Shown: one piece after another, positions 36,505-44,421 of the stretch
Numbering within the stretch: position 1 is the first letter of the stretch
Layout: each line of letters opens with the position of its first letter
Notes under the pieces: generated by a model
What the model was told of the DNA's origin: nothing
The model's input: the letters and a program-made list of their open reading frames with translations, nothing else
The model's database searches: none
Made by a program: the position numbers and the translations under genes
Source of the DNA: Burkholderia sp. IMCC1007
GTDB lineage: Bacteria > Pseudomonadota > Gammaproteobacteria > Burkholderiales > Burkholderiaceae
Assembly (NCBI RefSeq): GCF_027257875.1
Contig: NZ_JAPVQY010000024.1
Coordinates: 1 to 64,000 of the forward strand
Reading direction: 5' to 3'
DNA: 64,000 bases

Positions 36505-38472
36505 TCACCCGGCGCGCTGCGCGTCGAGCCACGCCTGGAACATCAGCACCGTCCACAGCGGGTGCTGCCAGTTCATCCGGCCGGTCTGGTGCTGCCGCCA
36601 CAGCCGCTCGACCGCCTGCGGGTCGAAGAACCCTTCGTCGCGCAGCCGCGACGGCTGCAGCAGCGCGTCGGCCCAATCGCGCAACGCGCCGCGCAGCCAG
36701 TGATCGACGGGCGCGCAGAATCCCTGCTTCGGCCGGTCGATCAGCGCCGACGGCACGTACCGGTCCAGCAACCGGCGCAGCAGCACCTTCGGCTGCCCTT
36801 CCGGCAAGCGCACGGACGCCGGCAGCCGCCACGCGAATTCGACGACGTGATGATCGAGGAACGGCATGCGCGTCTCGAGACTCACCGCCATCGCCGCGCG
36901 ATCGACCTTCGCAAGGATGTCGGTCGGCAGGTACGTGAGCGTGTCGATCGCCATCGCCTGTTCGGCGAAGCTCAGATGCGCGGGCCACGCGGACACCGTA
37001 TCGAGCGGCGTCGGCGGCTCCTGGCCCGCGAGCGCGATGCGCTCCGGATGGTGCACCGACGACATCAGCAGCCGGTACAGGCCGATCCGGCTCTCGGCCG
37101 TCATCACGTGGCCGAGCTTGTGCAGCCGGTCGCCGATGCGCGGCGTCGATTCGCGTGCCTCCACACCGCCCCACGCGCCCTGCGCGACCGCCGCAAGCTG
37201 GTCCGCGTGATCGGGGCGCAGCGCATGCAGCGCGGCGGCGATCCGCGCGCGCACCGCGGCCGGCACGCGATGCAGCTTGCGCCACAGGCGCGGCGTCAGG
37301 AAGTAGCGCGTATAACCGCCGAACAGTTCGTCGCCGCCGTCGCCGGACAGGCTCACCTTCACGTGCCGGCGCGTCAGCTCCGACACGAGGAAGGTCGGGA
37401 TCTGCGACGCATCGGCGAACGGTTCGTCGTAGATCGCCGGCAGCTTCGGCACGACGCCGAGCGCGTGATCGGCCGTCACGTAGAGTTCGGTGTGCCGCGT
37501 GCCGAGATGGCGCGCGACCGCCTTCGCGTAACCGGCCTCGTCGTAGCCGGCCTCGTGAAAACCGATCGTGAACGTGTCGACCGGCTTCGCCGACTGCGCC
37601 TGCATCAGCGCGACGATCGCCGACGAATCGACGCCGCCAGACAGGAACGCGCCGAGCGGGACGTCGGCTTCCATCTGCCGCGCAACCGCCTGACGCAGGA
37701 TCACGTCGAGCTGCCCGACGGCGTCGTCGGCGCTGCCGTCGAACGGCGCCTCGCGTCCCGCTTCGATCGCCTGCTTGAGCGTCCAGTACGCGCGCGCACG
37801 CGGCGTGTCGTGCGCATGCTCGAACTGGATGTAGGTGCCCGGCGGCAGCTTGCTGATGCCGCGATAGATCGTATGCGGCGCGGGCACGCTCGACTGGCGC
37901 AGATACAGGCACAACGCATCGCGATCGATCGCGCCGTCGAAACCCGGATAGCCGCGCAGCGCCTTGAGCTCCGATGCGAACACCAGCGCGTCGCCGATCC
38001 GGCCGTAATAGAGCGGCTTCTCGCCGATCCGGTCGCGGGCGAGCGTGAGCACCCGCGACGCACGATTCCATAGCGCAAACGCGAACATGCCGGTTGCGCG
38101 CCGCAGCGTTGCGTCGATGCCCCATGCGGCGATCGCCGCGATCAGTACCTCGCTGTCGGAGTGGCCGCGCCACGCCGGTGCGCGACCCGCGCGCTCGAGT
38201 TCCGCGCGCAACTCGCGATGGTTGTAGATTTCGCCGTTGAAGACCATGACGTAACGGCCGCACGCGGAAGCCATCGGCTGCCGGCCGTGCACCGACAGGT
38301 CGACGATCGCGAGCCGCCGGTGGCCGAGCGCGATGCCGGCTTCCGGGTCGACCCAGATGCCCTGCCCGTCCGGCCCGCGATGCGCGAGGCTCGTCGTCAT
38401 CCGCGCGAGCGTGCCGCGCGCTGTCTCCTCATCGAAGGCGACGCTATTCAGAAAGCCGTCGATTCCGCACAT
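36505..38472 (-). CDS. asnB: Glutamine-hydrolysing asparagine synthase
   Basis: 655 residues. Cys2 (MCGIDGFL) is the glutaminase nucleophile, with RLAIVDLS, FNGEIYNHRELR and SDSEVL in the N-terminal Ntn domain. The synthetase domain has the PPi loop LSGGVDSSAIVAL near residue 270, and SLSGDGGDELFGGYTRYF. Length and architecture are those of AsnB paralogues common in Burkholderia, which may also amidate carboxyl groups of polysaccharides or peptides. It stands alone, not in a polysaccharide cluster here, so its substrate beyond aspartate is open. The gene is oriented towards the winged-helix regulator (convergent). Confidence 0.9.
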   Translation of the reverse strand: MCGIDGFLNSVAFDEETARGTLARMTTSLAHRGPDGQGIWVDPEAGIALGHRRLAIVDLSVHGRQPMASACGRYVMVFNGEIYNHRELRAELERAGRAPAWRGHSDSEVLIAAIAAWGIDATLRRATGMFAFALWNRASRVLTLARDRIGEKPLYYGRIGDALVFASELKALRGYPGFDGAIDRDALCLYLRQSSVPAPHTIYRGISKLPPGTYIQFEHAHDTPRARAYWTLKQAIEAGREAPFDGSADDAVGQLDVILRQAVARQMEADVPLGAFLSGGVDSSAIVALMQAQSAKPVDTFTIGFHEAGYDEAGYAKAVARHLGTRHTELYVTADHALGVVPKLPAIYDEPFADASQIPTFLVSELTRRHVKVSLSGDGGDELFGGYTRYFLTPRLWRKLHRVPAAVRARIAAALHALRPDHADQLAAVAQGAWGGVEARESTPRIGDRLHKLGHVMTAESRIGLYRLLMSSVHHPERIALAGQEPPTPLDTVSAWPAHLSFAEQAMAIDTLTYLPTDILAKVDRAAMAVSLETRMPFLDHHVVEFAWRLPASVRLPEGQPKVLLRRLLDRYVPSALIDRPKQGFCAPVDHWLRGALRDWADALLQPSRLRDEGFFDPQAVERLWRQHQTGRMNWQHPLWTVLMFQAWLDAQRAG

Positions 38473-38946
38473 TGATTTGTTCGCCTCTGTTGACCTGTTC
38501 CGTCACGCGGCGCACGACCTTGCGGCCGACCGTCCGCCTGACGGTCAAGCCATATTACGAAGAAATAAATCAGCAATAATTCATGGGTGAATGCCGGCGA
38601 GGACCGTAAAAAAACCGGCGTCAAGCACTACGACGCAGCGCGCAGCCGGCGGCGCGAGTGCGACCGGATCGGCGCGACGCATCGCGGGCTCAACTGGAAA
38701 AGCGAACGTGCGTGCCAGCGCGTGCTGCGCGAAGCGCGGCATGTCGTTGCCGAGCGCGTCCGATCGCAGCACGAGCGCAACCGCCACGGCGACCGGCCGC
38801 ACCGCGATGCCGATGCCCTGCCTGACCGTGCTCGATAGCGAGCGACATCGCGAGATTGCCCGGCACCGCCGCGTTCTCGATCTTCTGCTGCACGCGTTGC
38901 TCGCACGACACGACGCGCGGTGGCCGCGTCGCATCCGTCGACGCGT
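38473..38946. other. Gap between asnB and the LuxR gene, no supportable gene
   Basis: 470 bases. An AT-rich patch at 38540-38590 fits the asnB promoter. Frames on both strands (for example one of 117 codons on the minus strand ending at 38581) lack ribosome sites and family motifs. Confidence 0.5.
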
Positions 38947-39780
38947 TCAGGACTCCAGACGTCGTGCGGCGAGATACGCGAGTTGCGCGCGGTTCTGCAC
39001 GTTGAAGAGTTTTTCGAGCGAGCGGATATGGTGACCGACCTTGTGCAGCGACGTGCGCAGCGCGCTGGCGATCTCCTGGTCGGACAGCCCGTGCACGAGG
39101 CGCTCGAGCACCTGCTGCTGTTCGTCGCCGAGCGCGAAGCCGCGCATGCGCGCGATGCGCGCCGCGAGGAACGGCAGCGCGACGCGATGCACCGCGAGGC
39201 TCACCGACAGCGCACCGCCGATCACGCGATCGTCGATCCATTCGGTGCCCTGCGTTTCCGACGTCACGTTCACCGCGACGCGCAGGTCGAGCCGCGGCGC
39301 GGACAAACTGAACATCACGCCGCTGTTCATCGCGTGCGCGCGCAGATGGCCGGCCAGCGCGAGCACCTTGCGATCGCCGCTGCCGTGCGCGGCCACCTCG
39401 ATCTCGTCGAGCCGCCACGCGACCGGAAAGCCGCTCTGGTGCGCCTGCGCGAAGCGCGGATCGCGCTCGTACAGCATCCCGTCGATATACGGCTGCATGA
39501 ACGTCGCGGGCGCGAGCTCGCGCAGCAGATGCGCGCACAGAATGCGTCGCCCGATCATCTCGTATGCGCCGTAACCGAGCGTACTGAAACCGATTTGCCG
39601 CAAGCGCTCGTGGCATTGAGCGAAATCGACTAAAGCAAGGTCGGATTTACCGGACATCGATTGCCCACCGGTAAAAACGTCGCAATCCACCGGATGATTT
39701 TCTTTCGAATAAGCGGCAATGGCCGCGATCTCGGCTTGCGAGAACCACTCGACGCGTGGCGCGTCGTTAGCGTACGTCAT
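38947..39780 (-). CDS. LuxR-family solo regulator with autoinducer-binding-like domain
   Basis: 277 residues. The N-terminal half resembles the acyl-homoserine-lactone domain: LYERDPRF carries the Asp-Pro pair and FPVAW the later Trp that contact the signal in TraR/LuxR, although the first Trp/Tyr of the pocket are less clear. The C-terminal HTH reads LGDEQQQVLERLVHGLSDQEIASALRTSLHKVGHHIRSLEKLFNV. No luxI synthase is in the window, so it is an orphan receptor. It is divergent from a second LuxR-type gene with the same architecture. The first 38 residues are unusual and the true start may lie at an internal Met. Confidence 0.85.
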   Translation of the reverse strand: MTYANDAPRVEWFSQAEIAAIAAYSKENHPVDCDVFTGGQSMSGKSDLALVDFAQCHERLRQIGFSTLGYGAYEMIGRRILCAHLLRELAPATFMQPYIDGMLYERDPRFAQAHQSGFPVAWRLDEIEVAAHGSGDRKVLALAGHLRAHAMNSGVMFSLSAPRLDLRVAVNVTSETQGTEWIDDRVIGGALSVSLAVHRVALPFLAARIARMRGFALGDEQQQVLERLVHGLSDQEIASALRTSLHKVGHHIRSLEKLFNVQNRAQLAYLAARRLES

Positions 39781-40060
39781 GAGGAGCCCACCCTTCCCAA
39801 TATGTGAACCTGCCCCGTTACGTTCTGGTCTTTTCTTTATGAATTACTTCGGGTCGCTCTATGGGCGCGAATATGAATCTTTCGCCGCGATGAATATTAC
39901 GGCATATTACGTGCACGCCGGCATTTTTGTACAATGCCCCCGCGTTTCGTCAGGGATGACGATCGGCGCATACCACAACGATGCTCGATCGCACCGCCGC
40001 GAACGCCGTACACGATACGGCCGCCGTCAGGCGATGCGCGTCGATTCCGAGGGATGGCTC

Positions 40061-40972
40061 ATGTCCGACATGGCAGTGCATGAAGAAGCGGTCTCCCCCA
40101 CCTTGTCCCGTTCGCCGCGGCGCGCCGCCGCGTGCCCCGACGCATCGCGCGCGCGCCCGGTGCCGGTCGTCTGGTGCGACGACGTGAAGCGCGGCGACGT
40201 CGCGCCACCGAATGCGCCGAAGCTCGGCGTCGCCGACACGCTCGCGCGTGCGCAGAGCACCGCCGAGCGCAGCCGCATCATCGCCAGCCTGCTGCATTTG
40301 ACGGGCTTCTCGACGTTCGCGTACTTCGCGCTCGAATTCGCGCGCGAGCGCATCGAGAATCTGTATCTTCACGAGGCATTCACGCCCGCCACCTATCGCG
40401 GCGACTACGTGCGCCACCACCATCACGACATCGATCCGCGCACGCGCGACGCGCGCGCGTGCAACATGCCGATCGTGTGGGACCTGCAGCAACTGCGCCG
40501 CGACCATCGCGAGCGCGAACGCGACGACCGCGCATGCATCGCGCCCGCCGCGTTCGACGGCTTCCTGCAGACGATGCAGGACGACGGCATGTGCAGCGGC
40601 ATCATGTATTCGATGGCCATACCGGGCACGCGGCTGCATGCGTTCATGAGCTTCACCGCGCCGCGCCGCACGCGCGAATGGATCACGCCCGCGACGATCG
40701 AGCAGGCGTTGTCGATCGGGCTGTCGGTGCACAAGTTCGCATCGCCGCAATTGATCGCCGCGGCGCGCGAGCGCGCGGTCAACGGGCTCACGCCGTTCGA
40801 GCAGGAACTGCTGCTCGGCATCGCGGAAGGCGCGTCCGACAAGGAGATCGGCCGGCGCCTCGACACCAGCGCGCACAACGTCGACTATCACCTGCGCAAG
40901 CTGCGCAAACGCTTCGGCGTCGCGAACCGGATCCAGCTCACGTACTTGACGTCGAAGCTCGAGCTGATCTGA
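40061..40972 (+). CDS. Second LuxR-family solo regulator, divergent partner
   Basis: 303 residues. After a basic, probably disordered leader of about 60 residues come a signal-binding-like domain (FSTFAYFALEFARERIENLY, DIDPRTRD with the Asp-Pro pair, MPIVWDLQQLR with the Trp) and a LuxR HTH (LTPFEQELLLGIAEGASDKEIGRRLDTSAHNVDYHLRKL, RFGVANRIQLTYL). GAGGGA lies at the right distance before the ATG at 40061; ATG 40034 and longer frames are alternatives. Divergent LuxR pairs of this kind may cross-regulate. The ligand is unknown. Confidence 0.83.
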   Translation: MSDMAVHEEAVSPTLSRSPRRAAACPDASRARPVPVVWCDDVKRGDVAPPNAPKLGVADTLARAQSTAERSRIIASLLHLTGFSTFAYFALEFARERIENLYLHEAFTPATYRGDYVRHHHHDIDPRTRDARACNMPIVWDLQQLRRDHRERERDDRACIAPAAFDGFLQTMQDDGMCSGIMYSMAIPGTRLHAFMSFTAPRRTREWITPATIEQALSIGLSVHKFASPQLIAAARERAVNGLTPFEQELLLGIAEGASDKEIGRRLDTSAHNVDYHLRKLRKRFGVANRIQLTYLTSKLELI

Positions 40973-40998
40973 CGCGCGTGCATCGCCCGCGTAAACGC

Positions 40999-41025
40999 AC
41001 ATGCCGGCCTCGCGGGCCGGCATGT
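40999..41025. terminator. Hairpin between convergent luxR and Nramp genes
   Basis: ACATGCCGGCC (40999-41009) and GGCCGGCATGT (41015-41025) form a perfect 11-bp stem with a 5-base loop. There is no T tract on the plus strand. It could end both transcripts or protect their 3' ends. Confidence 0.55.
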
Positions 41026-41079
41026 ACGGGTTGCGGCGCGGTGCCGGGTCCGGCGCCGCTTCCACACAGATGATCGCCG

Positions 41080-42726
41080 TTACTTCAGCAACATCATCTG
41101 CACGACCTTGACGATCACCAGACCGACCGCGATCACCAGATAGCCGCGCAGCACGGTCATCCAGACGCGGGTCGACACCGTCATCTTCTGTGGCTCGAGC
41201 GTGTCGAGCGGCGGCATGCGCCACGTATCGCGCAATGTGCGATCGACGCCGGGTTCGACGACACGCTTGTGGCGGCGAATCAGCACCGTCGCCAGATAGC
41301 CGACGATGGCCAGCACGCTGCCGCCCACCAGCACGTCGAGGATCGCTTCGCTGCTGATGTCCGGATACATCACCGATGCGGTGAGGATGATCGACAGCAT
41401 CACGAGCACCCAGATCACCGCGCCCGTGAAGACATTGAGCTTCGTCGAGTTGATCCACGGCCCGAGCACCTGCTTGTCGTTGCAGAGCAGCAGCAGGAAC
41501 ACGGTCGCGCTCGGCAGCAGCACGCCCGCGAGGGTCTGCACCGCTTCGGTCAGCAGGCCGAGCGGGCTGCCCGGAATCAGCACCAGCGCAGCGGCCGCCG
41601 CGACGATCCCGAAGTACACGAGATAGAAGCCCTTCGCATCCGACACGCCGCGATGCAGCGAATGACGGATCTTGAACACGTCGCCGATCGCGTAGGCGGT
41701 CGACAGCGACACCGCCGCCGCGCCGATGATGCACGCGTCGAGCAGCGCGATCGCGAACAGCGTCGCGCTCGTATGGCCCGCATACTTCTCGAGGCCCGCG
41801 ATGACGCCGCGCGCGTCGGTGAAGTTGCCGAATTCCGGATGGCCCGAGAACAACTGCGCCGAGAACGCGATCATCGCGACCGCGCCGACCAGCACGAACG
41901 CGATGCCGATCCACAGGTCGGCCTTTTCATATTTCATGAAGCGCGGCGTGATGCGCTTGTCGATCACGTAGCTCTGCTGGAAGAACAGTTGCCACGGCGC
42001 GACCGTCGTGCCGACGATGCCGATCACGAGAAGCATCACGTCGGACAGCTTCGCGTGCGCGGGCCAGTTCGGCACGAAGAAATCGCGCGACATCTGCGCG
42101 ACCGGCGGGTGGATCGTCACCAGCACCGGCACGAGCAGCAGGCTCATCAGACACAGCCCGATCGCGAACCGCTCGAAACGCCTGAAGTCGCCGGTACTCA
42201 CCGCGGCCATCGTCAGCGCGGCGGCCACGCACACGCCGGCCACCTTCGGCAATCCGAAGAAATCCAGCACGAACGTGATGCCGATGAACTCGGTGACGAT
42301 CGTCAACGCGTTGAGCAGGAACAGGTCGATCACGCTGAATGCGCCCCAGAACTTGCCGAAGCGCTCGAAGATCAGGCGCGCATGGCCGACGCCGGTGACC
42401 GCGCCCAGCCGCAGCACCATTTCCTGGTTCACGTACAGCACCGGCACGAGCAGCAGCAGCGTCCACAACAGCGTCGTGCCGTAGTTCTGGCCGGCCTGCG
42501 TATAGGTGCCGAATGCGCCGGCATCGTTGTCGCCGACCATCACGATCAAGCCGGGGCCGATGATCGCGAGCAGCGTGCGCAGGCGCGCCCACCACGTGCC
42601 ACGCGCGGCGGTGTCGTGATGCGCGATCGTGCCGAGCGCACCGCGGATGTCGCCCACATGGGCATCATCCAGCACGGCGCTGCGTTCGGCAGCAATGGGT
42701 GCAGAGACGTTGGATGGCGTGGACAT
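41080..42726 (-). CDS. Nramp-superfamily divalent metal transporter, NRMT-like
   Basis: 548 residues, 11 or 12 membrane helices. In helix 1 the canonical metal motif D-P-G-N is replaced by D-N-D-A-G (residues 66-70, VGDNDAGAF), and in helix 6 the Met-Pro-His of Mn/Fe transporters is replaced by TVAPWQ (241-246). Loss of the soft Met ligand is the hallmark of Nramp-related magnesium transporters, so Mg uptake is likelier than Mn or Fe. The ATG at 42726 follows GGAATTCATC. The C-terminal extension (CNDKQVLGPWINSTKLNVFTG onward) is as in relatives. A long leader with two micro-ORFs precedes it. Confidence 0.85.
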   Translation of the reverse strand: MSTPSNVSAPIAAERSAVLDDAHVGDIRGALGTIAHHDTAARGTWWARLRTLLAIIGPGLIVMVGDNDAGAFGTYTQAGQNYGTTLLWTLLLLVPVLYVNQEMVLRLGAVTGVGHARLIFERFGKFWGAFSVIDLFLLNALTIVTEFIGITFVLDFFGLPKVAGVCVAAALTMAAVSTGDFRRFERFAIGLCLMSLLLVPVLVTIHPPVAQMSRDFFVPNWPAHAKLSDVMLLVIGIVGTTVAPWQLFFQQSYVIDKRITPRFMKYEKADLWIGIAFVLVGAVAMIAFSAQLFSGHPEFGNFTDARGVIAGLEKYAGHTSATLFAIALLDACIIGAAAVSLSTAYAIGDVFKIRHSLHRGVSDAKGFYLVYFGIVAAAAALVLIPGSPLGLLTEAVQTLAGVLLPSATVFLLLLCNDKQVLGPWINSTKLNVFTGAVIWVLVMLSIILTASVMYPDISSEAILDVLVGGSVLAIVGYLATVLIRRHKRVVEPGVDRTLRDTWRMPPLDTLEPQKMTVSTRVWMTVLRGYLVIAVGLVIVKVVQMMLLK

Positions 42727-42840
42727 GATGAATTCCGTACGGCTAATGGTTATCTGGCAAGCATGCGACCTTGGCATGCACGCGGGCGGCTGCTTGATGG
42801 CGGCCACGTGTGCGCATGCCGAGGCGCGCTCGGCGCTGCT

Positions 42841-42978
42841 TCAGCGGATCAACGATTTCAGGCGGTTCAGCAGACGGGAGAACACCCGCGGGCGGGCGTC
42901 GAGCGTCAACATCGCGTCGTAGTGGGGGCGCGATTGCGTGACCTGCGGGAGGTTCGACAGCAGAAGGCCGAAGTTCAT
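42841..42978 (-). CDS. 45-residue leader ORF upstream of the Nramp gene
   Basis: MNFGLLLSNLPQVTQSRPHY and a basic C-terminus (RVFSRLLNRLKSLIR) that could form an amphipathic helix. A strong ribosome site (CCAGGAGCC) stands 8 bases before the ATG at 42978. It ends 114 bases before the transporter start. I believe similar short ORFs occur in other Burkholderia genomes at this place, but this is memory, not a search. Either a small membrane-associated partner protein or a regulatory leader peptide. Confidence 0.55.
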   Translation of the reverse strand: MNFGLLLSNLPQVTQSRPHYDAMLTLDARPRVFSRLLNRLKSLIR

Positions 42979-43060
42979 GGGCTGGCTCCTGGCGGCGACG
43001 GCATGCGTGCCGGCCGCGTGGTGGGCGCGGGGCCAGTCCGGGCCTGAACGTCGTGTCAGG

Positions 43061-43147
43061 CTAGCGAGCCGGAGTGTCCCTGCGACCCGGGTTCAAAAGG
43101 GTCTGTTGGTGCAACGGGCATAAGGGACAACTGTCACTGTCGTTCAT
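43061..43147 (-). CDS. 28-residue Cys-containing leader ORF
   Basis: MNDSDSCPLCPLHQQTLLNP with a CPLC pair, ending in Arg-rich residues. AGGAG sits 7 bases before the ATG at 43147. It is followed by the 45-residue ORF and the Nramp gene on the same strand. Size, position and Cys pair fit a metal- or redox-responsive leader peptide; this is inference. Confidence 0.4.
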   Translation of the reverse strand: MNDSDSCPLCPLHQQTLLNPGRRDTPAR

Positions 43148-43480
43148 GGCGGCTCCTGTGCGGTGTTCCTGCGAACACGGTTACCCGCCGCACGGCGTGC
43201 GGGCCGGCATTCGCGGGCCCGGAAACGGGATGCGCGAACGCGGCCGCCTGCCAGGCGGCGGTCAAACCGGACGGCGCATGCGAAAACGCATCACGCTAAC
43301 CGGCGCGAATCAGGGTGCACGTAGGGAGTTGCTGCGGAGTACTGCTGCGCGCACCGTTTGCCTGGGCGACAAACGGCGGCTTCGATGAGGCGCGGACGTC
43401 GGTCGCTCAGGCGGAAATTTCGTTCGAAGATCGACTACTGCAGGCGTCCAAGGCGGCGGCCCCAAGAGTGAAGATGGCGG

Positions 43481-43510
43481 ATTCTATGGACGCCCCGAAA
43501 GTGAAGTCAA
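43481..43510 (-). promoter_or_regulatory. Sigma-70 promoter for the Nramp leader transcript
   Basis: On the minus strand TTGACT (43510-43505), an 18-base spacer and TAGAAT (43486-43481). The predicted start is near 43474, giving a leader of about 330 bases before the first micro-ORF and 750 before the transporter. Confidence 0.55.
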
Positions 43511-43737
43511 CCCCTCGAAACCCCATTTTCCGAAATAAATTTCGCGCATCGCCGCACTGAAAGATTTACCCGCGAAAACACGTGCCGTAACCTTTCAGCG
43601 TGGCGCGTGCGCCACCCGGGCGGCGCGTACGAACAACGGCGTCGCGGTGGGTCGTACCAACCGTCGACACCTCCGGTGCCCGGAACGATCGGCTGCGGCG
43701 TCCGCGCCACGCGCGCTGCTTTTTATGCGTTTTTTGC

Positions 43738-43767
43738 TTGCGCCGCAGCAAAACTCGCGACTACAAT
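43738..43767 (+). promoter_or_regulatory. Sigma-70-like promoter upstream of the CSSC micro-ORF
   Basis: TTGCGC (43738-43743), 18 bases, TACAAT (43762-43767). It would start a transcript near 43774 that covers the 20-residue ORF and probably the small membrane protein and porin genes beyond. Confidence 0.5.
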
Positions 43768-43796
43768 CCGCCCCAATTCATCAAGGGAGTCCCTCC

Positions 43797-43859
43797 GTGG
43801 ACACATGCTCTAGTTGCAGTTCGATGCCGGTCCAGGCCGGCCAAGCCATCGCGAGATAG
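43797..43859 (+). CDS. 20-residue Cys-rich micro-ORF
   Basis: GTG start, product MDTCSSCSSMPVQAGQAIAR. GGGAG is 7 bases before the start and a promoter-like element lies 30 bases upstream. The Cys-x-x-Cys pair near the N-terminus parallels the 28-residue ORF on the other side of the gap. Possible leader peptide; low certainty because of its length. Confidence 0.35.
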   Translation: MDTCSSCSSMPVQAGQAIAR

Positions 43860-44045
43860 CAGCCAGACGCATGTCTTACGCCGCTAGCTCGCATTCGTCG
43901 GGTTAGCGCGCTTCCTCCCGGGCCAGCATCGCCGGTTCGCCAGTTGCACGCTCCGTTACGTTCCACCCTCCGATCGCAGGTCGCGTCGTGCGCCCGCGCT
44001 CGTTCACGTCGTCCGGCATTCGCCGGACCGGACGGAGGCAGCGTC

Positions 44046-44315
44046 ATGTTCTTTCAATCGTTCGCGGCCAGACTCAAGCGACTCGTCCACGCCGGATGCG
44101 ACCGCCCGTTCGTTTCGGCCCTCTCGCCGCTCGCCCACGCATTCGGCAACTGGCGCGGCACGGCGCTCGTGCAGCTGCCGGCGGCGCCCCGCCCGCTCGA
44201 TTGCGCGCTGCTCGGCGCGATGGCCGTCGCCGTCGCGCTCGTCGCGCTGCTCTGCACGAGCGCTTCGCGCGTCGGCTTCGCGCACGTGTGGCGTATCGGC
44301 GGCTGGCTGCCGTAA
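44046..44315 (+). CDS. Small inner-membrane protein upstream of the OprB porin
   Basis: 89 residues, with one clear membrane helix (CALLGAMAVAVALVALLC, about 53-70) after a basic amphipathic N-terminus (FAARLKRLVH). GGAGG precedes the ATG at 44046. It lies 106 bases before oprB in the same direction. No family recognised; it might help porin or envelope assembly. Confidence 0.6.
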   Translation: MFFQSFAARLKRLVHAGCDRPFVSALSPLAHAFGNWRGTALVQLPAAPRPLDCALLGAMAVAVALVALLCTSASRVGFAHVWRIGGWLP

Positions 44316-44421
44316 GCGCGTCCGCCACCGGGCGGCCGCGTGTCACGCGCCGTCCGCGCACCGGATCGGCCGACGTTACCCCTTCATCAGTTCAACCAAT
44401 CAATCAACTCATGGAGTCCAC

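Noticed and set aside
38581-38934. 117-codon minus-strand frame between asnB and luxR
   Set aside because: No ribosome site, no similarity that I can name, and atypical codon pattern; possibly a decayed gene.
39808-39829. ACCTG-N12-CTGGT in the divergent LuxR promoter region as a lux box
   Set aside because: It is 22 bases long instead of about 20 and the arms are only partly complementary.
43148-43474. Mg (M-box) or Mn (yybP-ykoY) riboswitch in the Nramp leader
   Set aside because: Consensus elements of either riboswitch were not recognised; a covariance-model search would settle it.
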